Source: Streptomyces sp. LUP47B
GTDB taxonomy: Bacteria; Actinomycetota; Actinomycetes; Streptomycetales; Streptomycetaceae
NCBI RefSeq assembly: GCF_001746295.1
Contig: NZ_MJAH01000010.1
Location: 354,125-418,124, forward strand
Reading direction: 5' to 3'
Length of the DNA: 64,000 nucleotides
A model generated the notes under the pieces. The model was not told the origin of the DNA, did no database searches, and saw nothing but the letters and a program-made list of their open reading frames with translations. The position numbers and the translations under genes were made by a program. Positions 8,592 to 16,699 of the stretch are shown here, piece after piece (within the stretch, counting starts at the first letter, position 1; each line of letters begins with the position of its first letter).

Positions 8592-9362
8592 TCAGGCCTC
8601 GGCCGCCTCCCGGGTCTCGCCGAGCACATGGAGCTGGGTGGCCACGGAGTGGAAGGCGGGGAGCTCGGCCGCCGCCTCCTCCAGCTTCAGCAGGGCTTCC
8701 AGGGCGCCGGGCTCGGTGTCCACGAGCACGCCGGGGACGAGGTCGGCGAAGACCCGCACACCGTGTACGGCGCCCACGGTGAGGCCCGCGCCCTCGACGA
8801 GCGCGGTGAGCTGTTCGGCGGTGAAGCGGCGCGGTACGGGGTCGCCGTCGCCCCAGCGGCCGTCCGGGTCGTCGAGCGCCTGCCTGGCCTCCTTGAAGTG
8901 GCCTGCCAGAGCCCGGGCGAGCACGGCGCCGCCGAGACCGGCGGCGAGCAGGCTGAGCACGCCCTCGGGGCGCAGGGCGGCCACGACGTTGCGCACGCCC
9001 TCGGCCGGGTCGTCCACGTACTCCAGGACGCCGTGGCACAGCACCACGTCGTAGCCGCCGCGCTCGGCCACGTCAAAGAGGCCGTGGGCGTCGCCCTGAA
9101 CACCTCGCACCCGGTCGGCGACTCCGGCCTCGGCCGCGCGGCGCTCCAGGGCGAACAGCGCGTTCGGGCTGGGGTCGACGACGGTGACCTGGTGGCCGAG
9201 GCGGGCGACGGGCACGGCGAAGTTGCCGCTGCCGCCTCCGGTGTCGAGGACGTCCAGTGCCTGGCGTCCCGTGGCCTTGACCCGGCGGTCGAGGGCGTCC
9301 TGGAGTACCTCCCAGACCACGGCGGTACGGAGAGAGGCGCGGGGTCGCATCGGGTCCGACAC
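8592..9362 (-). CDS. Class I SAM-dependent methyltransferase
   Basis: 256 residues. The SAM-binding motif DVLDTGGGSGNFAVP lies at about 37-51, the acidic loop VVDPSPNAL at about 61-69 and motif DVVLCHGVLEYVDDP near 104-118, the order of a methyltransferase-11/25 type Rossmann fold. The substrate cannot be read from the sequence. It is transcribed in the same direction as the DUF3040 gene, with 277 nt between. Confidence 0.88.
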   Translation of the reverse strand: MSDPMRPRASLRTAVVWEVLQDALDRRVKATGRQALDVLDTGGGSGNFAVPVARLGHQVTVVDPSPNALFALERRAAEAGVADRVRGVQGDAHGLFDVAERGGYDVVLCHGVLEYVDDPAEGVRNVVAALRPEGVLSLLAAGLGGAVLARALAGHFKEARQALDDPDGRWGDGDPVPRRFTAEQLTALVEGAGLTVGAVHGVRVFADLVPGVLVDTEPGALEALLKLEEAAAELPAFHSVATQLHVLGETREAAEA

Positions 9363-9844
9363 GGCAGTTGACTCCTCGGCGCGGCACCGCCCGTTGCACG
9401 GCGGAGCGATCGGGGCGCCTTCCCGGCCGGGGGCGTGGACGGGGAAGGCTTTCAGGCGCTCCCCACCCTATTGCCTCCGGCACCGCGCCCGGCATCGCGG
9501 TGCCGGGCGCCAGGGGTACGTCCCGCCCGGTGAGACGGTGGGAACCGTAGGCGGCCGGGTGGGGCACGGGGCGCTGCGAGAAGAGGCTGGGCGGGGCGGC
9601 GCTCTGCGGTTCGCTCCGGGCCGGTAAGGCGGCGCCTGAGGCCCGGCGGGACGGTCCACGGGCGGTGCTCTGCGAGCCGCGCCGGGTCGAGGCGTGGAGG
9701 CGCGGCGCCCACCGGTTTGACGGGGCACCGCATGGGGTTGCGGGCCTGCCTCGCGAAACGTACCCCCGCGTCCATCCGGGCCGCCGTCGGCGAGCCGGTC
9801 TCTGGACCGCCCCCTGTGGTACGAGTCCCGGGAGCGTGCCACGC
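9363..9844. other. 482-bp gap without a recognisable gene
   Basis: Lies between two minus-strand genes (methyltransferase and HEPN protein). Open frames exist on both strands but are Arg/Pro/Gly-rich, lack a ribosome-binding site and match no family. It may hold the methyltransferase promoter; no convincing operator or hairpin was seen. Confidence 0.4.
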
Positions 9845-10420
9845 TCAGCCCGTGTCCGGAAAGTCGCGGCCGCGGTCGGTCTCTGCGCCGCCTGCCTCGG
9901 GCTGGTCCGCGTCCTGGCGGGGTTGGGGCAGGACCGGCTGGAGCACCAGCATCCGCTCGACGAGGCGCAGGAACATCGCCACGTCGCGTATGAGGTCGTC
10001 CGCGTCCCGGCGGCTGGCCGCGCCCTGGATGCCCGCCTCGGCCCGGGCGCGGCGCCGGGCCCCGGAGGCGAACAGCGCGCTCCACTCCGTGAGCTCGGGC
10101 GCTATCTCGGGGAGCACTTCCCAGGCGCTCCGGATCTTGGCCCGGCGTCGGGGCGTGGGCTCCGGACGCCCCCGCGCGGCGAGCACGGCGGCCGCGGTGC
10201 GCAGGGCGGCGAGATGCGCCGTCGCATAGCGCTCGTTCGACGTCTCCAGCGCCGAGGCCTCGTCGAGGCCGGCGCGGGCCTGGGCCAGCAGGTCGAGGGC
10301 GGCGGGCGGGGCCGTCGTCCGGCGCAGCACGGGGTGCACGTCGCTCGCCGGGCCGGTCAGTGAGGGGGCAGGGCCGGTGGCGCGGCGCCGACGGGCGGCG
10401 GCTGCGTGGTAGCTGGCCAT
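9845..10420 (-). CDS. SAV_6107-family HEPN domain protein
   Basis: 191 residues, largely helical. The central part (about 35-165) contains the conserved block LAQARAGLDEA, ERYATAHLAALRTAAAVLAARG and SAWEVLPEIAPELTEWSALF that I recognise as the Streptomyces SAV_6107-type HEPN domain. HEPN proteins are often ribonucleases or nucleotide-binding partners of MNT nucleotidyltransferases, but no MNT-type gene is adjacent and I do not see a clear catalytic R-x4-6-H motif. The role is unknown. Confidence 0.75.
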   Translation of the reverse strand: MASYHAAAARRRRATGPAPSLTGPASDVHPVLRRTTAPPAALDLLAQARAGLDEASALETSNERYATAHLAALRTAAAVLAARGRPEPTPRRRAKIRSAWEVLPEIAPELTEWSALFASGARRRARAEAGIQGAASRRDADDLIRDVAMFLRLVERMLVLQPVLPQPRQDADQPEAGGAETDRGRDFPDTG

Positions 10421-10554
10421 GACGAACCTCCTGTCGTCTGGTTGCCGGCACCTCCCGCTACGGAGTGCCGTATGTGCCCATCGTGAGGTATGCCACTGAC
10501 AATCCGTTCTGACCTGGGCTTTTGCTTCGATCGAAGGTTCGGGTTAGTTTTTGC

Positions 10555-10568
10555 ACTGACCAGTCAGT
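10555..10568. promoter_or_regulatory. Inverted repeat, candidate TetR operator
   Basis: ACTGAC-CA-GTCAGT: perfect 6-bp arms around two bases, about 40 bp upstream of the ABC operon start and just after an AT-rich stretch typical of a promoter. The operon ends with a TetR gene, so autoregulation is the simplest reading. Confidence 0.6.
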
Positions 10569-10606
10569 TCAAAAAGTTCCGGATTCAAGAAGATCAGGGG
10601 GTGGCC

Positions 10607-11359
10607 GTGGACGGAATCGCTGTCACGGCCGAAGGCTTCGGGCTCGAGGGGCCTCGCGGCTGGGCGTTCCGCGGGGTCGACCTCGCCGCGGAGCCCGGCG
10701 CGTTGATCGCCGTGGAGGGGCCCTCGGGTTCCGGTCGTACGAGCCTGCTGCTCGCACTCACCGGGCGGATGAAGGCCACCGAGGGGACGGCGACCGTGGG
10801 CGGGGCGCGGCTGCCGAAGCAGTTGGCGGCGGTGCGCCGGTTCAGCGCGCCGGCGAACGTCGCAGGGGTTACCGACCTCGACCCGGCCCTGACCGTGGCG
10901 GAGCACTTGCGTGAACGGGCGCTGCTGCAGCACCGGTTCGGCGATTCGGTGCGCGCGCTGCTGCGGCCGCGTGAGGAGCGCAGGTCCGAGACGAAGCTGA
11001 GGATCGACACCGCGCTGACGGCCGCCGGGCTCGACCGGGAAGCGCTGCCCAAGGGCGCGCGGACGGCCGTACGCGATCTGGAACGCCTGGAGGCCCTGCG
11101 GCTGTCCATCGCCCTCGCCCTGATCGGCCGCCCGCGACTGCTCGCCGTCGACGACCTGGACCTGAAGTTGTCGGACGCCGAGCGGACCGAGGCCTGGGCG
11201 CTGCTGAGGTCCCTCGCCGCGGCCGGGACGACGGTCGTGGCGGTGTGCAGTGAGGCCCCGGAGGACGCCGTGACGGTGTCCACGCGATCCGAGCCGCAAG
11301 AGGACACCCGAACCCGGAAGGAGACGGCCGATGCGCTCGCCGAGACTGGCCGCGCTTGA
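10607..11359 (+). CDS. ABC transporter ATP-binding protein with degenerate motifs
   Basis: About 250 residues from GTG 10607, with AGGGGG 5-6 nt upstream (GTG 10601 is an alternative). The Walker A position reads GPSGSGRTS (about 38-46), so the invariant lysine is arginine. No LSGGQ signature is visible where LERLEALRLSIALAL occurs, and Walker B reads LLAVDDLD with Asp in place of the catalytic Glu. The fold should be that of an ABC nucleotide-binding domain, but hydrolysis may be weak or absent. It overlaps the permease gene by 29 nt, so the two products probably work together. Confidence 0.85.
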   Translation: MDGIAVTAEGFGLEGPRGWAFRGVDLAAEPGALIAVEGPSGSGRTSLLLALTGRMKATEGTATVGGARLPKQLAAVRRFSAPANVAGVTDLDPALTVAEHLRERALLQHRFGDSVRALLRPREERRSETKLRIDTALTAAGLDREALPKGARTAVRDLERLEALRLSIALALIGRPRLLAVDDLDLKLSDAERTEAWALLRSLAAAGTTVVAVCSEAPEDAVTVSTRSEPQEDTRTRKETADALAETGRA

Positions 11360-13415
11360 GCTGCGCCGCTTCGGCAGGGGGAAACTGCCGCGCGCCGCTC
11401 TGGTGGCACTGCTCGTGCTGCCGCTGCTGTACGGCGCCCTGTATCTGTGGTCCTTCTGGGACCCGTACGGCCGCCTGGACCGAATCCCCGTCGCCCTCGT
11501 GAACGACGACAGGGGTGCCACCGCCGACGGCAGAAAGCTGACCGCCGGAGACGACCTCACCAAGGGGTTGCGCGAGAGCGACACCTTCGACTGGCACCAG
11601 GTGAGCGCCGCCGAGGCACGCAAGGGTGTCGAGAACGGCACGTACTACCTGTCGCTGACCATGCCGGCCGACTTCAGCGGGCGGATCGCCTCCAGTGCCG
11701 GTGACTCCCCCGAGACCGGCGCCCTCCAGGTCCGTACGAACGACTCGAACAACTACATCGTCGGGCAGATCTCGCGGACGGTCTTCGCCGAGGTGCGCCG
11801 GGCCGCGTCCACGAAGGCCTCGCGGTCCTTCCTGGACCGGATCTTCATCTCCTTCTCCGACATCCACGGCGCCACCGTGAAGGCCGCCGACGGGGCCGAC
11901 GACCTGGAAGGCGGCATCGGCAAGGCCGAGAAGGGATCCGAGGATCTCGCCACGGGCCTGAAGGACGCCGAGGCGGGCACCGGGAAGCTCTCCGCCGGTC
12001 TGGCGAAGCTCGACACCGGCTCGGGTGATCTCGCTGACGGCGCACAGCAGGTGGCCGACGGGACCCAGAGCCTCGCCGACAAGGTCAACGGGGTCGCGGA
12101 CAAGCTGGGCCCCTTCCTCGAAGGCAACCAGAAGACCATCGGCGACACCGCCCGGCTCGTCGCCGACTCGGCCGGGGCCGTCCGCCACAACCTCGGCACC
12201 CTGGTGAGGACCGCCCCGGCGGCCGCCGAGGGCGCACATAAGGCGGCCGCCACCCTGAACGCCGTCTATAAGGCGCGCTGCACGGACCCCGTGCTGCCGG
12301 ACCCCGCCTGCGCCGACCTGAAGAAGGCCGAGCAGGCCGCCGCCGACGTGGCGAAGGTGGCCGACGACGTCAACGCTCTTGTCGCCGACCAGAACGGCGA
12401 TCTGAAGAAGCTCGACAGCCGGCTCGCCACACTGCAGCAGCAGGCCCGGGCGCTCGCCGACCGGGCGCCCCGTCTCTCCGAGGACCTGGACGACGCCGTA
12501 GCGAAGATCAACAAGCTGAACCAGGGCGCGGGCAAGGTCGCCGTCGGCGCCAGGACGCTCCACTCCGGCCTGGGCACCGCGCGGACCGGCGCACAGGACC
12601 TGGACGAGGGCCTCGGCCGGCTCAGCACCGGGGCCGACGACCTGAGCGGCGGCATGTACAAGCTCGCCGACGGCTCCGAGAAGCTCTCCAACGGGCTGCA
12701 CGACGGCGCCTCGCAGATTCCCGACTACGACAAGAAGGACCGTGACAAGCGCACCGACGTGATGGCGGATCCGGTCCAACTGGTCTCCAGGGACCTGCAC
12801 AAGGCGCCGAACTACGGCACCGGGTTCGCCCCGTACTTCATCCCGCTGTCCCTGTGGGTGGGCGCGATGGTGGCGTACATGCTGATCACACCGCTGAACC
12901 GGCGTGCGCTCGCCGCCGGTGCCGCGGCCTGGCGGATCGCGCTGGCCGGGTGGCTGCCCGTGGTGGCGATCGGAGTGCTGCAGACCGTGGCCCTGATGTC
13001 GGTGCTGCACTGGGCGATCGGCCTGCAGATGGCGCGGGCGGCCGGGACCGTGGGCTTCCTCTTCCTGGTGACGGCCTGCTTCGCGGCGATCGTCCAATGG
13101 CTGAACGCACGCTTCGGAGCGGCGGGCCGGATCCTCGTCCTGGCGCTCCTGATGCTCCAGCTGACGTCCGCGGGCGGCACCTACCCCGTCCAGACCAGCC
13201 CGGGCTTCTTCAACACCATCCACCCCTTCCTGCCGATGAGCTACGTCGTGGAGGCCCTCAGGAGGCTCATCACGGGCGGCGGTCTCACTCCGGTGTGGCA
13301 CGCGTGCGTGGTGCTCCTCGCCTTCACCGCCGGCGCCCTCGCACTGACCGCCCTGTCGGCCCGCCGCCGGCAGGTGTGGACGCTGGACCGGTTGCACCCG
13401 GAGCTGACCCTGTGA
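11331..13415 (+). CDS. YhgE/Pip-family membrane protein (ABC-2 type permease)
   Basis: 694 residues; ATG 11331 is preceded by GGAAGGAG. One membrane helix lies near residues 20-42. A long extracytoplasmic part (about 45-490) follows, and from about 170 it carries Ala/Gly/Asp/Leu-rich repeats such as LADGAQQVADGTQSLADKV, typical of the coiled Pip region. A C-terminal bundle of about five helices (500-680) has the ABC-2 look. YhgE/Pip proteins are linked to type VII secretion substrates, phage infection or export; the cargo here is unknown. Confidence 0.9.
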   Translation: MRSPRLAALELRRFGRGKLPRAALVALLVLPLLYGALYLWSFWDPYGRLDRIPVALVNDDRGATADGRKLTAGDDLTKGLRESDTFDWHQVSAAEARKGVENGTYYLSLTMPADFSGRIASSAGDSPETGALQVRTNDSNNYIVGQISRTVFAEVRRAASTKASRSFLDRIFISFSDIHGATVKAADGADDLEGGIGKAEKGSEDLATGLKDAEAGTGKLSAGLAKLDTGSGDLADGAQQVADGTQSLADKVNGVADKLGPFLEGNQKTIGDTARLVADSAGAVRHNLGTLVRTAPAAAEGAHKAAATLNAVYKARCTDPVLPDPACADLKKAEQAAADVAKVADDVNALVADQNGDLKKLDSRLATLQQQARALADRAPRLSEDLDDAVAKINKLNQGAGKVAVGARTLHSGLGTARTGAQDLDEGLGRLSTGADDLSGGMYKLADGSEKLSNGLHDGASQIPDYDKKDRDKRTDVMADPVQLVSRDLHKAPNYGTGFAPYFIPLSLWVGAMVAYMLITPLNRRALAAGAAAWRIALAGWLPVVAIGVLQTVALMSVLHWAIGLQMARAAGTVGFLFLVTACFAAIVQWLNARFGAAGRILVLALLMLQLTSAGGTYPVQTSPGFFNTIHPFLPMSYVVEALRRLITGGGLTPVWHACVVLLAFTAGALALTALSARRRQVWTLDRLHPELTL

Positions 13416-13462
13416 GCTCTTCCGCGACCTCAAAAGCGGCCTCACCTGTGAGAATCAGGAGC

Positions 13463-14095
13463 ATGGAAAGCAGCAGCGCCACGGCGGGCGTCAGCACACG
13501 CCGCGAGGCCACCCGGCAGAAGCTCTACGAGGCGGCCGTCACGCTCATCGCCGAGCAGGGCTTCTCCGCCACCACGGTCGACGAGATCGCCGAGCGGGCC
13601 GGAGTCGCGAAGGGCACGGTCTACTACAACTTCGCGAGCAAGTCCGTTTTGTTCGAGGAACTGCTGCGGCACGGCGTGGGCCTGCTCACCGCCTCTTTGC
13701 GGGAGGCGGCGGAATCGACGGCACGCGCGGGTGGCGGCAAGGTGGACGCCCTGGACGCGATGATCCGGGCCGGTCTCGTCTTCATCGACCGCTACCCGGC
13801 CTTCACACAGCTGTACGTGGCCGAGCTGTGGCGCACCAACAGGGCCTGGCAGTCCACGCTCATGGTGGTCCGTCAGCAGGCCGTGGCGGTCGTGGAGGAC
13901 GTCCTGCGCGAGGGCGTGGAGAACGGCGAGTTCAGCGACGAGATCGACGTACCGCTGAGCGCCTCCGCACTGGTCGGCATGGTCCTGGTGGCCGCCCTGG
14001 ACTGGCAGTCCTTCCAGCCCGAGCGCTCTCTGGACGACGTGCACGCGGCGCTGTCGCGGCTGTTGCAGGGGCGGGTGAGCGGGCGCCGGGGATGA
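13463..14095 (+). CDS. TetR/AcrR-family transcriptional regulator
   Basis: 210 residues; ATG 13463 with CAGGAG upstream. The N-terminal helix-turn-helix runs over about residues 18-63 (TVDEIAERAGVAKGTVYYNF), and a variable helical ligand domain follows. It is the last gene of the ABC operon, 47 nt after the permease. The palindrome at 10555-10568 in the operon promoter is the likely operator, so it probably represses its own operon until the exported compound binds. Confidence 0.92.
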   Translation: MESSSATAGVSTRREATRQKLYEAAVTLIAEQGFSATTVDEIAERAGVAKGTVYYNFASKSVLFEELLRHGVGLLTASLREAAESTARAGGGKVDALDAMIRAGLVFIDRYPAFTQLYVAELWRTNRAWQSTLMVVRQQAVAVVEDVLREGVENGEFSDEIDVPLSASALVGMVLVAALDWQSFQPERSLDDVHAALSRLLQGRVSGRRG

Positions 14096-14479
14096 CCCGG
14101 GGCTGACATGCGAAAGCGCCGGTCCGGTGTGGCCGCGTCCCCCGCGGGCCACCTCGAACCGGCGCCTTCCCTTGCTCCCCCGATTTCCCCCGTACCCCCG
14201 TTGGGCCCCCGTTCGGTCGTTCCCCCGCTTTCCCGGGTTCCCCCGTGCCTCGCTCCCGCCGACCTCGGCCGGCGGAAGGAGCGGATCCGGGGCGGCTCCG
14301 TTCCGGCGCCCCGTGTCGCCGGTGCCGGAGCCGTTCCCCTTCGCCGTGGCTCCACTCTCTCGTCCGAGCAGGTCGGAGCCCATCCGCGCGCGTACTCATC
14401 TCATCCCCTAGGTACGGATACTCAGTTCTGCGCACTCACCCCCAGACCGGCCCGCGGCCGGCTGGTTACCATCGCGTCC
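14096..14479. other. Intergenic gap with hairpin and C5-tract (G-quadruplex) cluster
   Basis: 384 bp without a gene. After the terminator-like hairpin it contains at least six runs of five cytosines between 14177 and 14244. On the minus strand four of them form G5-N6-G5-N3-G5-N5-G5 (14210-14177), a strong quadruplex-forming pattern. The right end holds the promoter of the DUF4126 gene. Confidence 0.6.
14112..14166 (+). terminator. Imperfect hairpin after the TetR gene
   Basis: A long imperfect inverted repeat with arms GCGCCGGT... and ...ACCGGCGC starts about 16 nt after the stop codon. It probably ends the ABC/TetR transcript. Confidence 0.55.
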
Positions 14480-15094
14480 GTGTCCGTACTCCCTCTGGTG
14501 TTCACCAGCGGCTGGGCCAGCGGCGTCAACGCCTACGCGGTGGTGCTGCTGCTCGGCGTGTTCGGTGCGACGGGGCTGAGCGACGACGTCCCCGAGACCC
14601 TGCAGCGCCCTGAGGTGCTCGTCGCGGCCGGTGTGCTGTTCCTGTGCGAGGCGGTGGCCGACAAGATCCCGTACGTCGACTCGGCCTGGGACTCGGTCCA
14701 CACGGTGATCCGTCCCGTGGCCGGCGCCTGGGTCGGCGCGCTGCTCGCGGGTCAGAGCGGTTCGCTCTCCGATGTGGCGGCCGGCCTGATCGGCGGTTCG
14801 ACGGCCCTGGCCAGCCACACGGTCAAGGCGGGCACGCGCATGGCGGTCAACACCTCGCCCGAGCCCTTCAGCAACGTGGTCCTGAGCCTGGCCGAGGATC
14901 TCGGGGTCGGCGGCATCGTCGCCTTCGCGATGTTCCACCCAGAGGCGGCCGCGGTCGTCGCGGGCGTACTGCTGCTGGCCGGCCTGCTGACGCTCTGCTT
15001 CCTGATCTCCCGTATCCGGAGATTCCGACGCCGCAGGGCCCGACGCCGGGAGGAGAAACGCCTCGCGGCACCCATCGGCCGACCGCCCGGCTGA
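14480..15094 (+). CDS. DUF4126 domain membrane protein
   Basis: 204 residues from GTG 14480 (SVLPLVFTSGWASGVNAYAV). Several hydrophobic segments, a conserved block DKIPYVDSAWDSVHTVIRP in the middle and a strongly basic tail (RRRRARRREEKR) are visible. No ribosome site precedes the GTG, but TACCAT at 14467-14472 lies exactly 7 nt upstream, so the mRNA is probably leaderless. DUF4126 proteins have no established function. Confidence 0.85.
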   Translation: MSVLPLVFTSGWASGVNAYAVVLLLGVFGATGLSDDVPETLQRPEVLVAAGVLFLCEAVADKIPYVDSAWDSVHTVIRPVAGAWVGALLAGQSGSLSDVAAGLIGGSTALASHTVKAGTRMAVNTSPEPFSNVVLSLAEDLGVGGIVAFAMFHPEAAAVVAGVLLLAGLLTLCFLISRIRRFRRRRARRREEKRLAAPIGRPPG

Positions 15095-15181
15095 CGGCCG
15101 GCCCCGGTGTGCAGCAGGTCCTCGTCGGCAAGCCGGCCGCCCGCGGGCGGAGTGTCAGTGGCGGCCGATAAAGTCGCAGGC

Positions 15182-16684
15182 ATGGCACGGATTGCGGTGA
15201 TCGGCGCCGGGATGGGCGCGATGGCGGCCGCTGCCCGGCTGGCCGTCGCGGGCCACCGGGTGGCGGTGTACGAGCGTACGGAGACGTACGGAGGGGCGGT
15301 GCGCCGGTTCGAGCGGGACGGGTTCGGGTTCGACACCGGGCCGGGACTGTTCACCCTCCCCGCGGTCTACCGCGATCTGTTCATCAAGACCGGCAAGGAG
15401 CCGCTGGAGTCGGTCGTCGAGCTGGTCCAGGTCGATCCGTCGTCGCGGCACCTCTTCACGGACGGCACCGAGGTGTCCCTGCCGAACGCCTCGCGCGCGG
15501 GAGTGGTCGCCGCGCTGGACGAGGCCCTCGGCGCGGGCGCGGGCGGACGCTGGGGCGACTTCCTCGTCCGGGCCCGCGAGGCCTGGGACCGCACCCGCAG
15601 GCCGCTCCTGGAGGAGCCCCTGTGGCCCAACTGGCAGGTGCTGCAGCGCGATCCCTACCCCGCGGTGCCGCACAAACGGCTGCTGCGCACCCGACGGGCC
15701 TGCACGCTGTACGAGATCTGCGCCTGGGAGCTGCGGGACCCGCGGCTCGCGGCGCTGCTGTACGGCCATGCGCTCGCGCACGGCGTCGACCCCGGTACCG
15801 CGCCGGCAAGCGCGGCCGTCCTGCCATACATGGAGCACGCCTTCGGGACCTGGTATGTCCGGGGCGGCATGCGGGAGTTGGCGCGGGCGCTGTACGAGCG
15901 GTGCGTCCAGCGCAAGGTCGAGTTCCACTTCGGCGCCGAGGTGACGGGCGTCGTGGAGAAGGACGGTCGGGCGGCAGGTCTGGAGCTGTCCGACGGGGCG
16001 GTCGTGGAAGCGGACACCGTCGTCGGCGCCGGGCCCTGGCGACTGCGCGGGCTCGTACCGGGTCGTGAGCTCTACGGCGCGAAGGACGTCCTTCCCGACG
16101 CCGAGGACCTGCATCCGGGCCGGGTCGTCGTGTGCCTCGCTCTGCGCGGAGCGCGCGAGTCGGACGCGGTGCACCGCACGGTGGTGTACGGGCCCGAACC
16201 GGAGAACGAGCTGGACCTGTTCGTGGACGGGGCGATGCCCGACCCCACGGTCCGGGTCGACCGGCCGGACGACCCTGCCCTGCGTCCCGACGCGGACCAC
16301 GAGTCCGTGGTGCTGACGGCGACCGTGCCCTGCGGCCTCGGGTACGACTGGGCCACCGCGGGAGTCGTCGAGGCCTTCGCGGACCGGATGGTCACCGCCG
16401 CCGCGCGGGCGATTCCGGGCCTGCGTGAGCGGATCCTCTGGCGCGAGGTACGCACGCCCGTGCACACCGAGCAGGAGACAGGGGCCGTGGGCGGCGCCGT
16501 CCCTCCGCCCTCGCTGGCCGGCGGCGAAGGCACCCTGCACCCGTCCAACAGCACGGCGATACCTGGTCTGTTGACGGCCGGCGGCTGGTCACACCCCGGC
16601 GGGGGCCTCCCCCACGCGGGCATGTCGGGCTCGCTGGTGGCCGGACTGATCGTCGAGGGACCGGAGTTCCGCGGTTCTCAGTGA
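15182..16684 (+). CDS. Phytoene desaturase-like FAD/NAD(P) oxidoreductase
   Basis: 500 residues. An N-terminal dinucleotide-binding motif (VIGAGMGAMAAAARLAVAG, then a Glu at the strand end) and the downstream RRFERDGFGFDTGPGLFTLP block are typical of the CrtI/amine-oxidase superfamily. The C-terminus has the FAD-contacting segment GLLTAGGWSHPGGGLPHAGMSG. No other carotenoid genes are nearby, so the substrate is open. ATG 15182 has TAAAGT 7 nt upstream and no good ribosome site, consistent with a leaderless transcript. It converges on the next gene with a 15-bp gap. Confidence 0.87.
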   Translation: MARIAVIGAGMGAMAAAARLAVAGHRVAVYERTETYGGAVRRFERDGFGFDTGPGLFTLPAVYRDLFIKTGKEPLESVVELVQVDPSSRHLFTDGTEVSLPNASRAGVVAALDEALGAGAGGRWGDFLVRAREAWDRTRRPLLEEPLWPNWQVLQRDPYPAVPHKRLLRTRRACTLYEICAWELRDPRLAALLYGHALAHGVDPGTAPASAAVLPYMEHAFGTWYVRGGMRELARALYERCVQRKVEFHFGAEVTGVVEKDGRAAGLELSDGAVVEADTVVGAGPWRLRGLVPGRELYGAKDVLPDAEDLHPGRVVVCLALRGARESDAVHRTVVYGPEPENELDLFVDGAMPDPTVRVDRPDDPALRPDADHESVVLTATVPCGLGYDWATAGVVEAFADRMVTAAARAIPGLRERILWREVRTPVHTEQETGAVGGAVPPPSLAGGEGTLHPSNSTAIPGLLTAGGWSHPGGGLPHAGMSGSLVAGLIVEGPEFRGSQ

Positions 16685-16699
16685 CGGAGCCGTCCCGCG

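Noticed and set aside
9452..9775. A 107-codon minus-strand frame in the gap before the HEPN gene
   Set aside because: No ribosome site, Arg/Pro-rich, no family resemblance.
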